DNA of 64,000 nucleotides from Lentilactobacillus parafarraginis DSM 18390 = JCM 14109 (lineage in GTDB: Bacteria; Bacillota; Bacilli; Lactobacillales; Lactobacillaceae): contig NZ_AZFZ01000006.1 of NCBI RefSeq assembly GCF_001435895.1, positions 1-64,000 on the forward strand. The letters are read 5' to 3'. The notes beneath the pieces were generated by a model. The model saw nothing but the letters and a program-made list of their open reading frames with translations. It was not told where the DNA came from and did no database searches. The translations under genes and the position numbers were made by a program. Within the stretch, counting starts at the first letter, position 1, and each line of letters begins with the position of its first letter. Of the stretch, positions 53,804-62,678 are shown piece by piece.

Positions 53804-55582
53804 CTACGCTTTGACCTTATCACTAGCTTGATCATCCTGATACTTTGAAATAACTTCTAGGAATTGTTTACCATACTTCTCCATCTTACTCTCACCGACA
53901 CCCTTCACATTTAACATGTCAGCGGCAGTTGCGGGCATCACCGCGCTCATTTCATGCAGCGTCTTATCCGAGAAGATAACGAACGGTGGCACACCCTGCT
54001 TTTCCGCGAATTCACGACGCAATTGCCGGAGTTCTTCGAATAATTCATCATTTTGCGGCAAGCTCTTGGTTGCGTGGACAGCGGTTTTTCGAGTCACTTT
54101 TTGCTGGCCCTTTAAAACCGCGAAACCACTCGCCGTAATTTTTAAAACCGGAAATTGGTCGCCATCAGCCTGCAAGTAGCCTGTAGCCGTTAAATAGTCG
54201 ATGAGACTCACAATATTTTTTTGCGACATCGATTTCATAATGCCATAGGTTGACAGGTCGTCGAAGTGGAGATCCAGTACCTTCTTAACCTGGGATCCGC
54301 TTAAAACCTGAGCGACTAGATTCTTGCCAAACCGTTCATTCATTCGATAAACGCATGACAGCACCTTCTGCGTATCAACGGTAATGTCCCGTGCTTCTCG
54401 GGTATCCAAGCAGTTGCTGCAGCGGCCGCATTTCGGGCCATCTTCACCAAAGTAATTCAGAATAAATTGTTGCAGACACTGCTGGGTATTGGCGTACTGG
54501 GTCATGATCTGCAGCTTTTCATACTCCCGCTGCTTGCTCTGCTCGTCACGATCAGACTGTTCGATGAAAAAGTGCTGGGTCTGAACGTCTTTGAGCTTGA
54601 AAATCAGGATTGCCTCACTTGGCAGCCCATCCCGGCCGGCACGGCCAGCTTCCTGATAGTAGGCCTCCAACGTTCCCGGCACCGAATCATGAATGACAAA
54701 GCGGACGTTGCTCTTGTTAATTCCCATTCCAAAGGCGTTGGTTGCCACCATCACCAACGACCGGTCGTATAGAAAATCGTCCTGATTCTTGCGCCGCTGT
54801 TCTTTACTTAAGCCCCCATGATACATCGCCACCGAAAAATGATGCTTTTTCAGCAGGCGGGTCAGCCGTTCAACCTCTTTACGGGTGCTGGCATAGATAA
54901 TTCCGGATTGGTCAGAATTTAACTTCAAACAATCCAGGATAAACCGATCGCTATCCTGATTTTTAATCACCTTAAACGCCAGGTTATCCCGTTCAAAACC
55001 GGTCTTAACCTCTTCGTGGATGCCTAATCGCTGCTGAATATCCTGCGCAACTCGCGGTGTGGCGGTTGCCGTTAGCGCCACAATGGTTGGGTCGCTTGGT
55101 AAATCATTTAATCGTTGCGTCAGCGCTAAGTAACTGGGACGAAAGTCATGGCCCCATTGAGAAATACAGTGCGCCTCGTCAACCGCCACTAGATCAATCG
55201 GTAAAGCTGCCAATTGGGAAAAAGCCCCAGAGTCAAGCCGTTCTGGAGAAACATACAGCAATTTAACGTCACCGTTCCGGGCTTCGGCGAGCCGCTCATC
55301 GATCTGTTGAAAATCCAGGGTACTGTTCACGAAAGTAGCGGGAATTCCACTGTCATTTAACGCGTCAACCTGATCCTTCATTAACGCAATTAACGGTGAA
55401 ATTACAAGCGTTAAGCCATCAAGCATCAGCGCCGGGATCTGGTAACACAGCGACTTTCCCCCACCAGTGGGCATGATCGTCAGCACGCTCTTGTGCGCCA
55501 AAATATCGTCGATTACCGCCTGCTGGCCGGGGCGAAAGTCATCGTAGCCAAATTTTGTTTTTAAAAGTTCTTGGGGCGTCAT
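53804..55582 (-). CDS. recQ: ATP-dependent DNA helicase RecQ
   Basis: 592-residue 3'-5' helicase. Walker [16 protein letters not shown] near residue 38, Walker [21 protein letters not shown] near 132, motif [12 protein letters not shown] near 315. The RQC zinc site is CGRCSNC preceded by further Cys (near 370-390), followed by winged helix and a C-terminal HRDC domain. Length and order are standard. Monocistronic. Confidence 0.95.
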   Translation of the reverse strand: MTPQELLKTKFGYDDFRPGQQAVIDDILAHKSVLTIMPTGGGKSLCYQIPALMLDGLTLVISPLIALMKDQVDALNDSGIPATFVNSTLDFQQIDERLAEARNGDVKLLYVSPERLDSGAFSQLAALPIDLVAVDEAHCISQWGHDFRPSYLALTQRLNDLPSDPTIVALTATATPRVAQDIQQRLGIHEEVKTGFERDNLAFKVIKNQDSDRFILDCLKLNSDQSGIIYASTRKEVERLTRLLKKHHFSVAMYHGGLSKEQRRKNQDDFLYDRSLVMVATNAFGMGINKSNVRFVIHDSVPGTLEAYYQEAGRAGRDGLPSEAILIFKLKDVQTQHFFIEQSDRDEQSKQREYEKLQIMTQYANTQQCLQQFILNYFGEDGPKCGRCSNCLDTREARDITVDTQKVLSCVYRMNERFGKNLVAQVLSGSQVKKVLDLHFDDLSTYGIMKSMSQKNIVSLIDYLTATGYLQADGDQFPVLKITASGFAVLKGQQKVTRKTAVHATKSLPQNDELFEELRQLRREFAEKQGVPPFVIFSDKTLHEMSAVMPATAADMLNVKGVGESKMEKYGKQFLEVISKYQDDQASDKVKA

Positions 55583-55773
55583 CGAAAAAAAGTCCCCTTT
55601 CTAGTTTTGTCACTCAGTATAGTATACGCAAAATTAATGGGAATTTCTTTGGAAGTGACCAAGTTTCCACTAAAAGTTTCAAATTGATGCCCGCCCGATT
55701 TCCAATCCGAAAAAGACGCTTCCGACTGGAATTCCCAATCGAAAACGCCTTTGAAAATTTATCAATACTGGTT

Positions 55774-56001
55774 TCACTTTCCGGATGGCTTTCGCACCAA
55801 ATTTAGGATCGCCGTTAACAGCAACCCAATGCCGGCCACCAGGAACAGTGCGCTGATCAACCGGTTAAACGTGCCGCTTAACAAGACGAGGCCCACAATC
55901 GAAAACGAAATTCCCGACCAGAAATTCACGTTTCGATAGAATGTCGGGTTCCAGCTAATTTTCACGGGATCACCTTCTTGGGGATATTTTATCATAGCCA
56001 C
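55774..56001 (-). CDS. Small membrane protein, 75 residues
   Basis: Begins with MAMIKYPQEGDPVKISWNPTFYR, then two hydrophobic segments (about 27-46 and 49-67), ending KPSGK. No family recognised. Start could be GTG (56001) or ATG (55995); neither has a good ribosome site, but the gene is 11 bases after the deacylase stop, so translational coupling is likely. It could be the last gene of the methionine operon. Confidence 0.55.
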   Translation of the reverse strand: MAMIKYPQEGDPVKISWNPTFYRNVNFWSGISFSIVGLVLLSGTFNRLISALFLVAGIGLLLTAILNLVRKPSGK

Positions 56002-56012
56002 GTCTGGGATGC

Positions 56013-57170
56013 TCAGTCGAATTCGTGAAAATAATCCTGGGCCAACTGCTCATAGGTGCCAATCGTCCTGCGAAAGCTTGAGATGGTGGTAAATTCATCG
56101 GTTTGATGGGCCTCCGCCCAAGTGTCCGGCCCTAAGACAACCACGGGCATTTGCGGGTTTGCCTGAACGAAGACACTGGCATCGGTAGCGCCGTTAATGG
56201 TGATCAAATCGACTTGCCGATCAGAAAAGTGGGCGGTTGCCGCCTGTTTGGCTAACTGGACAAACCCATTTTGCGGATCCGTTTCAACCGGAAAGAAGTT
56301 GTGGATGAGTGAAAATTCCAACCGATAATGACTGGCCGCGTTAATGTCAACCACGGCTTGTTTAAGCGTCCGAATCACGGCGTCATTGTTAAAAGATTCC
56401 GTTGGCCGAATATTCCCAGAAAGCTCAGCGGCCGCTGGAATGATATTGACCTGCTCACCGCCCTTAATCATCGTAATGCTGTGCTGAACGTGCCCGAGGA
56501 ATGGATCGACCGGTGCCTGGTCAAACAAAGTGGTTTCCCGATTAATAAACTGATTCAACCCACTAATGGCATTGATGCCCTTTTGGGGGGTCGAACTGTG
56601 GGTCGCCTGGCCAAAGCTTTTCACTCGGTAGTTAATACTCCCGGAATGGGCGTAAACGACCTGGCCGCTGGTTGGTTCACCGACGACAAGGGCGGCCACG
56701 TCATCGACGACGTGCTGATCATTTAATCGAAATGCGCCCGGCGTGCCATACTCCTCCCCCGCGGTCGCAATAAACCGAATTTGGCCGTGTTTAGGTAAGC
56801 CAGCCTGCTTTAAGTCGATCAGGGCAATGATTTGGGCCGCCAACCCGCTTTTCATATCGGCAGCCCCCCTGCCAAACACCTGATCACCAACAACGGCTGC
56901 GGAAAAGGGATCATGCTGCCATTGATCGGGGTTCGAAACACTGACAGTGTCCTGATGACCGGTAAAGCCCAGAATATTGGTCGATTCTTCATTACCAATC
57001 TGCGCCACTAAGTCAGCCCGCCGATCCCCAAAAGCATCCAGTCGATAGTGGATGCCATACTTGTCAAAAAGCTGCCCAATGTATTTCGAAACCGCAATTT
57101 CATTGCCATTCGGACTTTGAATCTGAATTAAATCTCGTAATATCTTCAACTGTTCCGTTTGATCCAACAC
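56013..57170 (-). CDS. M20-family deacylase (ArgE/DapE-type)
   Basis: 385-residue zinc amidohydrolase. FTGHQDTVSV (near residue 70), GRGAADMKSGLA (metal Asp, near 103) and AGEEYG (catalytic Glu, near 138) are the M20 signatures; HSITMIKGGEQVNIIP is the dimerisation region. The start is GTG, six bases after GAGGG. Its place as last enzyme gene of metQNI under a Met T-box suggests it acts on N-acyl-methionine or a related conjugate (inference); succinyl-DAP is less likely. Confidence 0.85.
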   Translation of the reverse strand: MLDQTEQLKILRDLIQIQSPNGNEIAVSKYIGQLFDKYGIHYRLDAFGDRRADLVAQIGNEESTNILGFTGHQDTVSVSNPDQWQHDPFSAAVVGDQVFGRGAADMKSGLAAQIIALIDLKQAGLPKHGQIRFIATAGEEYGTPGAFRLNDQHVVDDVAALVVGEPTSGQVVYAHSGSINYRVKSFGQATHSSTPQKGINAISGLNQFINRETTLFDQAPVDPFLGHVQHSITMIKGGEQVNIIPAAAELSGNIRPTESFNNDAVIRTLKQAVVDINAASHYRLEFSLIHNFFPVETDPQNGFVQLAKQAATAHFSDRQVDLITINGATDASVFVQANPQMPVVVLGPDTWAEAHQTDEFTTISSFRRTIGTYEQLAQDYFHEFD

Positions 57171-57183
57171 CCATTACCCTCTT

Positions 57184-57885
57184 TTAAGAAGCTTTATGAT
57201 TTAATATCTTTGCCAGGTAATCGCCGCCCACCTGAATAATTAAGACAAAAATCAGGACTAAAAAGGTTGCGACAACCGTCACGTCATTATCAAAACGGTT
57301 ATAGCCATAGGCAATCGCCGTATTTCCCAAACCCCCGGCACCGATTGCCCCAGCCATCGCGGTCAAACCAATCAGACTGATCAGCGTCACCGTGGTAACT
57401 CGAACCAATTCAGACCGGGCCTCCTTCAGGTAGACGTCAAACACCAGATCACCAAACGTTGCGCCCACCGACTGCGCGGCTTCAATCTTACCATGGTCAA
57501 TACTGGTCAATGCCACTTGAACCTGCCGGGCATAAAACGGAAACACCCCCAGCGATAAGGGCACAAGAGCCGCGGTGGTCCCAATTTGGGTCCCAACAAT
57601 TTTTTGAGTGACCGGGGCAATAAACGCCAGCAGGATAATAAAGGGAATCGCTCTAAAAAACGAGACCACCTTATCAAAGAAGTTAAACCAGTAGCGATTT
57701 TCCAGAATTCCCTTGGTATCCGTTAATACCAGGCCAATGCCAAACAACAATCCTAAGACACCGCCAAACAAAGCCGACCAAAACGTCATGTAAATTGTCT
57801 GCCCAATTGCGGCCAGCCAACCGTCAGATCCCGACCAGCCGAGACTCACCACGTTCGGAAATGTATTGCTAAACCACTCAGTCAT
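57184..57885 (-). CDS. metI: Methionine ABC transporter permease MetI
   Basis: 233-residue permease with five to six membrane segments. FDVYLKEARSELVRVTTVTLISLIG (the EAA loop, near residue 145) and AMAGAIGAGGLGNTAIAYGYNRF are characteristic of MetI. The ATG follows GGAGG and overlaps the metN stop by eight bases. Membrane part of the MetQNI importer. Confidence 0.93.
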   Translation of the reverse strand: MTEWFSNTFPNVVSLGWSGSDGWLAAIGQTIYMTFWSALFGGVLGLLFGIGLVLTDTKGILENRYWFNFFDKVVSFFRAIPFIILLAFIAPVTQKIVGTQIGTTAALVPLSLGVFPFYARQVQVALTSIDHGKIEAAQSVGATFGDLVFDVYLKEARSELVRVTTVTLISLIGLTAMAGAIGAGGLGNTAIAYGYNRFDNDVTVVATFLVLIFVLIIQVGGDYLAKILNHKAS

Positions 57886-58960
57886 TTTTAACGGCCTCCA
57901 ATCCAACTTCTGTTACCGTGACATCATGGGCTTTCAGATACTGAATCGCCTGCTGGCGGTCGTTTTTGGCCCCCGTCATAATCACAAATAGCGTGCCAAC
58001 CGGCGTATCCCTCAAGACATCCACGTTGCCGTAAACAATGCTTGTCTCAACGGAAAAGTCTTCATATAGTTTCGTTGTCACCGGCTCGCTGATCGAACTG
58101 CCACGATAAGTCAGATGCAAAATTGACTGATCCGCCTGGTTATCGAAGGCGTGGTCATTTTTTAAGATTGCCATCGCCTTTTGCGAGTCACTCTCGGTGC
58201 CAACCAACTTTTTGGTTAACGGGAACTGGGCATTCGTAAAGATATCCAGTAACGTCCCCCGTTCAACGATTTGGCCCTCACTCATAACGGCTACTTTATT
58301 TGCGATCCGCTTAACGGCATCCATTTCATGGGTGATCAGAACCACCGTTAAGTTTAATTCCCGATTGAGCCGCTTCAGTAATTCAAGAATCTGAACGGTA
58401 TTCTTCGGGTCCAAAGCAGAGGTTGCTTCATCGGAAATCAAAATCTCCGGATCATTTGCAAGCGCCCTGGCGATGGCAACTCGCTGCTGCTGACCACCGG
58501 ACAATTGGGCTGGATAAGCCTGGCCGCGATCACCTAAGCCCACCAGTTCCAACAGTTCTTGCGCCTTTGCGGTAATCTGCTTTTCCTTGAGCTTTCGATG
58601 TTTCAATGCAAATTCAACATTTTGAATCACCGTTTTTTCGTCCAATAAATTAAAATGCTGAAAGATCATCCCAATTTCTCGGCGTTTTGGGCGCAATTTC
58701 TTGGCATCAATGACGGTGGTTGTCTGCTCGGTTTTTTCAAACAGCGTTTCGCCATTCACGACCACCTTGCCTGCAGTGGGCCGCTGCAATAGATTGATCA
58801 CCCGAACAAGCGTTGATTTGCCGGCTCCGGAATACCCGACGACCCCGTAAATATCGCCCTTTTCAACATCCAGCGAAACATCGTTAACGGCCTTCAAAGT
58901 CTGGCCGTCCTGGTTAAAGAAGACGCTGATGTGGCTTAATTCAATGACTTTTTCAGGCAT
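57878..58960 (-). CDS. metN: Methionine ABC transporter ATPase MetN
   Basis: 360 residues. Walker A GYSGAGKST near residue 41, signature LSGGQQQRVAIARAL near 149, Walker B ILISDEATSALDP, then ITHEMDAVKRIA typical of MetN. The C-terminal ~90 residues are an ACT-like NIL domain that binds methionine for feedback inhibition. AAGGAAG precedes the ATG. Confidence 0.95.
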   Translation of the reverse strand: MPEKVIELSHISVFFNQDGQTLKAVNDVSLDVEKGDIYGVVGYSGAGKSTLVRVINLLQRPTAGKVVVNGETLFEKTEQTTTVIDAKKLRPKRREIGMIFQHFNLLDEKTVIQNVEFALKHRKLKEKQITAKAQELLELVGLGDRGQAYPAQLSGGQQQRVAIARALANDPEILISDEATSALDPKNTVQILELLKRLNRELNLTVVLITHEMDAVKRIANKVAVMSEGQIVERGTLLDIFTNAQFPLTKKLVGTESDSQKAMAILKNDHAFDNQADQSILHLTYRGSSISEPVTTKLYEDFSVETSIVYGNVDVLRDTPVGTLFVIMTGAKNDRQQAIQYLKAHDVTVTEVGLEAVKND

Positions 58961-58981
58961 CTGACTTCTCGCTTCCTTTCG

Positions 58982-59824
58982 CTACTTAATTTTAATATCC
59001 CATGCTGGTAACTGGGCGGTTCCGTATTCCTGATGCATAATCTTCTTGGTTGCCGCCGTCTGGTAAGCTTTCACAACGTCCTTGTAAATTTTCTTGTTCT
59101 GATCTTTCTTGTTGGCCACAATCACGTTGATCCACTGTTTGGAATCCTTATTAACCGGCTCAACGTAGATAGCGGACTTGTAGTTCAACCCGGCAGTCTG
59201 GGCAAAGTTCGTGTTGATAACCGCAGCGTCAACGTCCGAAAGTGCGCGGGCGGTTTGGCTGGCATCCAGTTCCTTAATCTTCAAATTCTTCGGGTTGCTG
59301 GTAATCGACTTCAGGCCATAAACCGAATCCTTAGGGTTTAATTTGATCAAGCCAGCCGTTTGCAGCAGAATCAGCGCCCGGGATTCGTTGGTGGCATCAT
59401 TTGGCACGGCAATTGAACCACCCTTCTTGATGTCTTTCAAGTCATGAATTTTCTTCGAGTAGATCCGAATTGGCGTGATAAAGGTCTTGCCAATCGGTAC
59501 CAGGCTTCCCTTGTTGGCCTTATTCCAGTCGTGAAGAAAAGCGTAGTGCTGAAAAGCGTTCAGATTAACATCCCCATTCGCCAGCGCTTTGTTGGGCTGG
59601 GTATAATCCGTGAACTTCTTAAACTTCAAATTAATTTGATACTTATCCTTGGCGGTTTTAGAAACCGTGTCCCAAATCTTGTCATCCTGCTTGGTTCCGG
59701 ACATAATCCCAATGGTGACCGTGCGGCTCTTTGCACTGCCTCCGTGGGCAAAACTAAAGTAGCCGGCAACCACAATCAGTAACACAATCACAATGCCAAT
59801 AATGTATTTCGTTGTTTTCTTCAT
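58982..59824 (-). CDS. metQ: Methionine-binding protein MetQ (NlpA family)
   Basis: 280-residue solute-binding protein. VTIGIMSGTKQDDKIWDTVSKTAKDKYQI is the NlpA N-terminal signature, and NGDVNLNAFQHYAFL is the conserved ligand region (about 88-102). The N-terminal hydrophobic segment (8-25) has no lipobox Cys, so it is probably a membrane-anchored rather than lipidated protein. First gene of the operon, under a T-box leader. AAAGGGA ribosome site. Confidence 0.93.
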   Translation of the reverse strand: MKKTTKYIIGIVIVLLIVVAGYFSFAHGGSAKSRTVTIGIMSGTKQDDKIWDTVSKTAKDKYQINLKFKKFTDYTQPNKALANGDVNLNAFQHYAFLHDWNKANKGSLVPIGKTFITPIRIYSKKIHDLKDIKKGGSIAVPNDATNESRALILLQTAGLIKLNPKDSVYGLKSITSNPKNLKIKELDASQTARALSDVDAAVINTNFAQTAGLNYKSAIYVEPVNKDSKQWINVIVANKKDQNKKIYKDVVKAYQTAATKKIMHQEYGTAQLPAWDIKIK

Positions 59825-59915
59825 CGTCTCAGATCCCTTTCTAACGTCAATTTAGTTATCAAACAACAACCCCAATGAACCCCTGCGCTCCTTTTCAATC
59901 AAAAATTCAGTGAAC

Positions 59916-60182
59916 AAAAAAATCCTTTACCCAAATGCAAACTGCATTCGAATAAAGGACGACTTGGCCGTGTTACCACCTTGATTTAAATCGCCTTCAC
60001 AGGCGACTTCTCCACGAGTACGTTTCATACTCTGCCGCGGTAACGTGCGGATCCGTTAGTACTTCACACCCTGCTCGGTACTAAAAGATAATCCAAGACC
60101 ATCTTCGTGCCAGAAATAACATCCCTTTTCATCAACCGGGACTCTCTTCAGATATCGCTAAACACTACTCATCTTTTTCACT
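59916..60182 (-). promoter_or_regulatory. T-box leader of the metQNI operon
   Basis: On the minus strand, AAGGTGGTAACACGG (59968-59982) is the T-box, followed by terminator stem TCCTTTA / TAAAGGA and TTTTTT. Stem I has AGTA (60166-60169)-GTG facing CAC-GAAG-ATG (ATG at 60100-60102), giving a Met specifier. The AAGAGAG and GGTTGATG elements match the other two leaders. Confidence 0.9.
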
Positions 60183-60214
60183 GTATCTTTTAATATTTAA
60201 GTTGATAGTTTGTA

Positions 60215-60242
60215 AGTTTATCTGAATTTCAAAAAATGTCAA
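60215..60242 (-). promoter_or_regulatory. Promoter of the metQNI operon
   Basis: TTGACA (60237-60242) and TAAACT (60215-60220) on the minus strand with 16-base spacing. Confidence 0.6.
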
Positions 60243-60289
60243 GCCTAATTATGAAAATTGACTCATAATCTTGGATGTTAAAATGCCCG

Positions 60290-60318
60290 TTGACAAACCA
60301 TTTCCGGTGTTTTAAAGT
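60290..60318 (+). promoter_or_regulatory. Promoter of the Ldh2-family dehydrogenase
   Basis: TTGACA (60290-60295) and TAAAGT (60313-60318) with 17-base spacing. Confidence 0.7.
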
Positions 60319-60324
60319 TAGCAT

Positions 60325-60597
60325 TAACGTTAACATTAGACGAAGATGAGAAGAGTACTCGGTTTGAAATGGCAACCAGCGACTGTGACGAGGTGAAAGC
60401 ACAGACTATTTTAACCGACGAAGATGAACTCGGAGCCTTGACCAAGGTGAAAGCCGCGGCCACGTTTCAAACCCGATACCGTTTGGACTTTTTAAGAAAA
60501 GTAACCAGAGGTAATCGACACGCGTTGATTACGAAGTTGGGTGGCACCGCGATCATATCGTCCCTAAACAATTCACGTTGTTTGGGGACGTTTTTTC
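60325..60597 (+). promoter_or_regulatory. T-box leader of the Ldh2-family dehydrogenase, probably tRNA-Met specific
   Basis: GGGTGGCACCGCG (60539-60551) is the T-box; terminator CGTCCCTAAACAA / TTGTTTGGGGACG then TTTTTT (60591-60596). Stem I has AGTA (60354-60357), C, TCGGTT facing AACCGA, C, GAAG-ATG (ATG 60424-60426). An apical stem with AGCGA bulge and a GGTGA loop (60378-60412) fits. Placement of ATG equals that in the metQ leader, so Met is inferred, though the surrounding sequence differs and the call is less certain. Confidence 0.78.
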
Positions 60598-60641
60598 GTC
60601 TAATCCATCAGCATTTATTTTAGTGGGAGGAATGACTCGAT

Positions 60642-61727
60642 ATGCGAATCAAAGCAAGCGAAGAAAAACGATTTTTAAAGGCAGTATTTGATAAGGATGG
60701 CTTTAGCCAAGAGGACGGTGATCTGTTAGCCGATACATTAGTGGACGCGGACTTCCGCGGAATTTCATCACATGGGATTCAACGATTGGCCTGGTACACC
60801 CGGATGATCAAAAGCCATATCATTGAACCGGGAAACAAGGTCAAAGTATTGAAGGAAACCCCAACCAGCTTATTGGTCGATGCCAATAAAAACATGGGCC
60901 AAATTGCCTCGTCCTTTGCCATGCACAGTTTGATTGAAAAGACAAAGAAAATCGGCATCTCGCTGGCGGTTATCCGCAATTCGAATCACTTTGGCACCGC
61001 CGGCTACTACGCCCGAATGGCCGCAAAGCAAGGCTTAATCGGCATTGCGCTCACCAACACGCGTCCCCTAGTTGTCCCGACAAACGCCTATGACGCTTTC
61101 TTAGGATCGAACGCCTTCGCGTTTAGCTTCCCGGCTGAACCGCACCCATTTGTATTCGATGGCGCCACATCGATTGTTTCCAGCGGCAAGATTCAGGTCC
61201 TGGCGAAAAATCATCAACCCATTCCTGGAGACTGGGCGGTTGATTCCAAACGCCACGTTGTCCACGATGCCAAAAAGGTTGAGGATGATCTTTCAAAGAT
61301 CGCGTTTACAGAACATCAACCAGGTGGCGGGGTTCTCACGCTTGGCGGTAACTTGGAATCTAATTCGAACTACAAGGGATTTGGTAACTCACTCGTGGTG
61401 GAATTATTGACCGGTATTTTAGCTCAGGGGCCCATTTCTGCCGATACCAATCAGCCCGGCAAACACGACTTCAGTCAATTTCTGCTGGCCATTAACCCGG
61501 ATTTGTTTGGCGACTTGGAAACGTTCAAGAAGAATGCCGAGAATATGTTTGACCGAATCCGGGGATTGGATCACATCCCTGGTTCAACGATCTTTATTCC
61601 TGGCGACCGTGAATATAAAAATTATGATCAGAATTTGAAGGCTGGCGTGGTCATCGATGACCAAACGGCGGCTGAGCTTCAAAAGATCGGCAACGAAAAC
61701 CAGGTTCCGGTCCCGGAAGCACTCTAG
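60642..61727 (+). CDS. Ldh2/malate-lactate dehydrogenase-family oxidoreductase (2-hydroxyacid dehydrogenase)
   Basis: 361-residue NAD(P)-dependent oxidoreductase of the malate/L-lactate/ureidoglycolate dehydrogenase family. ADFRGISSHGIQRL (catalytic His near residue 45), VIRNSNHFGTAGYYARMAA (about 110-128) and the later GFGNSLVVELLTGIL are signatures. GGGAGG precedes the ATG. Known members reduce 2-keto acids. Under a probable Met T-box and beside metQNI, the 4-methylthio-2-ketobutyrate/2-hydroxy-4-methylthiobutyrate pair is a candidate substrate (inference). Confidence 0.88.
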   Translation: MRIKASEEKRFLKAVFDKDGFSQEDGDLLADTLVDADFRGISSHGIQRLAWYTRMIKSHIIEPGNKVKVLKETPTSLLVDANKNMGQIASSFAMHSLIEKTKKIGISLAVIRNSNHFGTAGYYARMAAKQGLIGIALTNTRPLVVPTNAYDAFLGSNAFAFSFPAEPHPFVFDGATSIVSSGKIQVLAKNHQPIPGDWAVDSKRHVVHDAKKVEDDLSKIAFTEHQPGGGVLTLGGNLESNSNYKGFGNSLVVELLTGILAQGPISADTNQPGKHDFSQFLLAINPDLFGDLETFKKNAENMFDRIRGLDHIPGSTIFIPGDREYKNYDQNLKAGVVIDDQTAAELQKIGNENQVPVPEAL

Positions 61728-61798
61728 TTTGTTCCCAAGTCAATAGGAAATTGGAATAACGGATTTAAGCGTTAGAATTGACGACGCTTCATCTAAAT

Positions 61799-61848
61799 AA
61801 GGTCCTGCCAGAAACCGCAATGAGTGGGTTTCTAGCAGGACCTTTTTT
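61799..61848 (+). terminator. Terminator after the Ldh2-family gene
   Basis: AAGGTCCTGC.AGAAACC pairs with GGTTTCT.GCAGGACCTT, then TTTT. Confidence 0.9.
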
Positions 61849-61891
61849 GAACACTTGCTAGCTTAAGGGATCTTGCGACCGGCCCAGCCAC

Positions 61892-62503
61892 TTAAAACAA
61901 TTCCGGTTTACGCCGGATATCATCCTTCTCACTAATTTGGCGAATCACCCGACAGGGGTTGCCGACCGCCAGCGAATTAGCCGGAATGTCCCGCGTTACC
62001 ACACTGCCGGCGCCAATCACCGAACCGTTGCCGATTGTCACCCCGCCGATAACCACCACGTTACTGGCTAACCAACAGTTACTTTCAATCACAATTGGCT
62101 TGGTATATTGCCTGCCGGGCAGCGTGCTGTCAGGCACAAAGTTGCGATCCTGGTATCGTAACGGATGCATTGGGGTCGCCAAGGTCACGTTGGGACCAAG
62201 CAGCACGTCGTTGCCAATTGTAATCGGGCCGCTGTCCAAAAACGTGACGTTCATATTGGCATAGAAGCGATCGCCGATTGTGGTGTGGGTCCCATAGTCC
62301 ATGAAGATAGGCCCTTCAAAAATCACGCGATCGCCTGAATGCGGCAGTAGCCGATTAAGAATCTCGTGGCGCTTTTGATGTTCATCGTCAAATGTATCGT
62401 TATAAAGCTTTGATAACCGGTGAGCCAGGCGCTGTTGTTTCAGCAATTGCGGATCTCTGGGATCAGCCAACTTACCGGCGAGCATTCGTTGTGTTTGAGT
62501 CAT
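61892..62503 (-). CDS. Sugar O-acetyltransferase (maltose/galactoside acetyltransferase-like)
   Basis: 203-residue left-handed beta-helix acetyltransferase. The N-terminal MTQTQRMLAGKLADPRDPQL is the Mac domain; hexapeptide repeats (IGDRFYANMNVTFL, NDVLLGPNVTLATPMH, NVVVIGGVTIGNGSVIGAGSVVT) follow, with catalytic His in TPMHPL. Acetylates sugars, substrate unknown. Start ATG is nine bases after GGAG; an in-frame ATG upstream overlaps that site. Confidence 0.88.
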   Translation of the reverse strand: MTQTQRMLAGKLADPRDPQLLKQQRLAHRLSKLYNDTFDDEHQKRHEILNRLLPHSGDRVIFEGPIFMDYGTHTTIGDRFYANMNVTFLDSGPITIGNDVLLGPNVTLATPMHPLRYQDRNFVPDSTLPGRQYTKPIVIESNCWLASNVVVIGGVTIGNGSVIGAGSVVTRDIPANSLAVGNPCRVIRQISEKDDIRRKPELF

Positions 62504-62636
62504 TTTTGCCATCTCCTAGGTCAACTTCCCTTCATTTCATTCAAGTATACCCACACTCCCAGCCACCGATCAAAATGATTAGGCACCCTTTTCGAATAAT
62601 TTAAGTATCTAAATAAGCCCTGCCAATCAGTAACAT

Positions 62637-62645
62637 TGTTATAAT
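62637..62645 (+). promoter_or_regulatory. Extended -10 promoter of the S53 protease gene
   Basis: TTGTTATAAT (TATAAT at 62640-62645) with a TG extension; no clear -35. Confidence 0.45.
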
Positions 62646-62678
62646 AAGGATTATTAACAATAGAAAAGAGTGATTATT

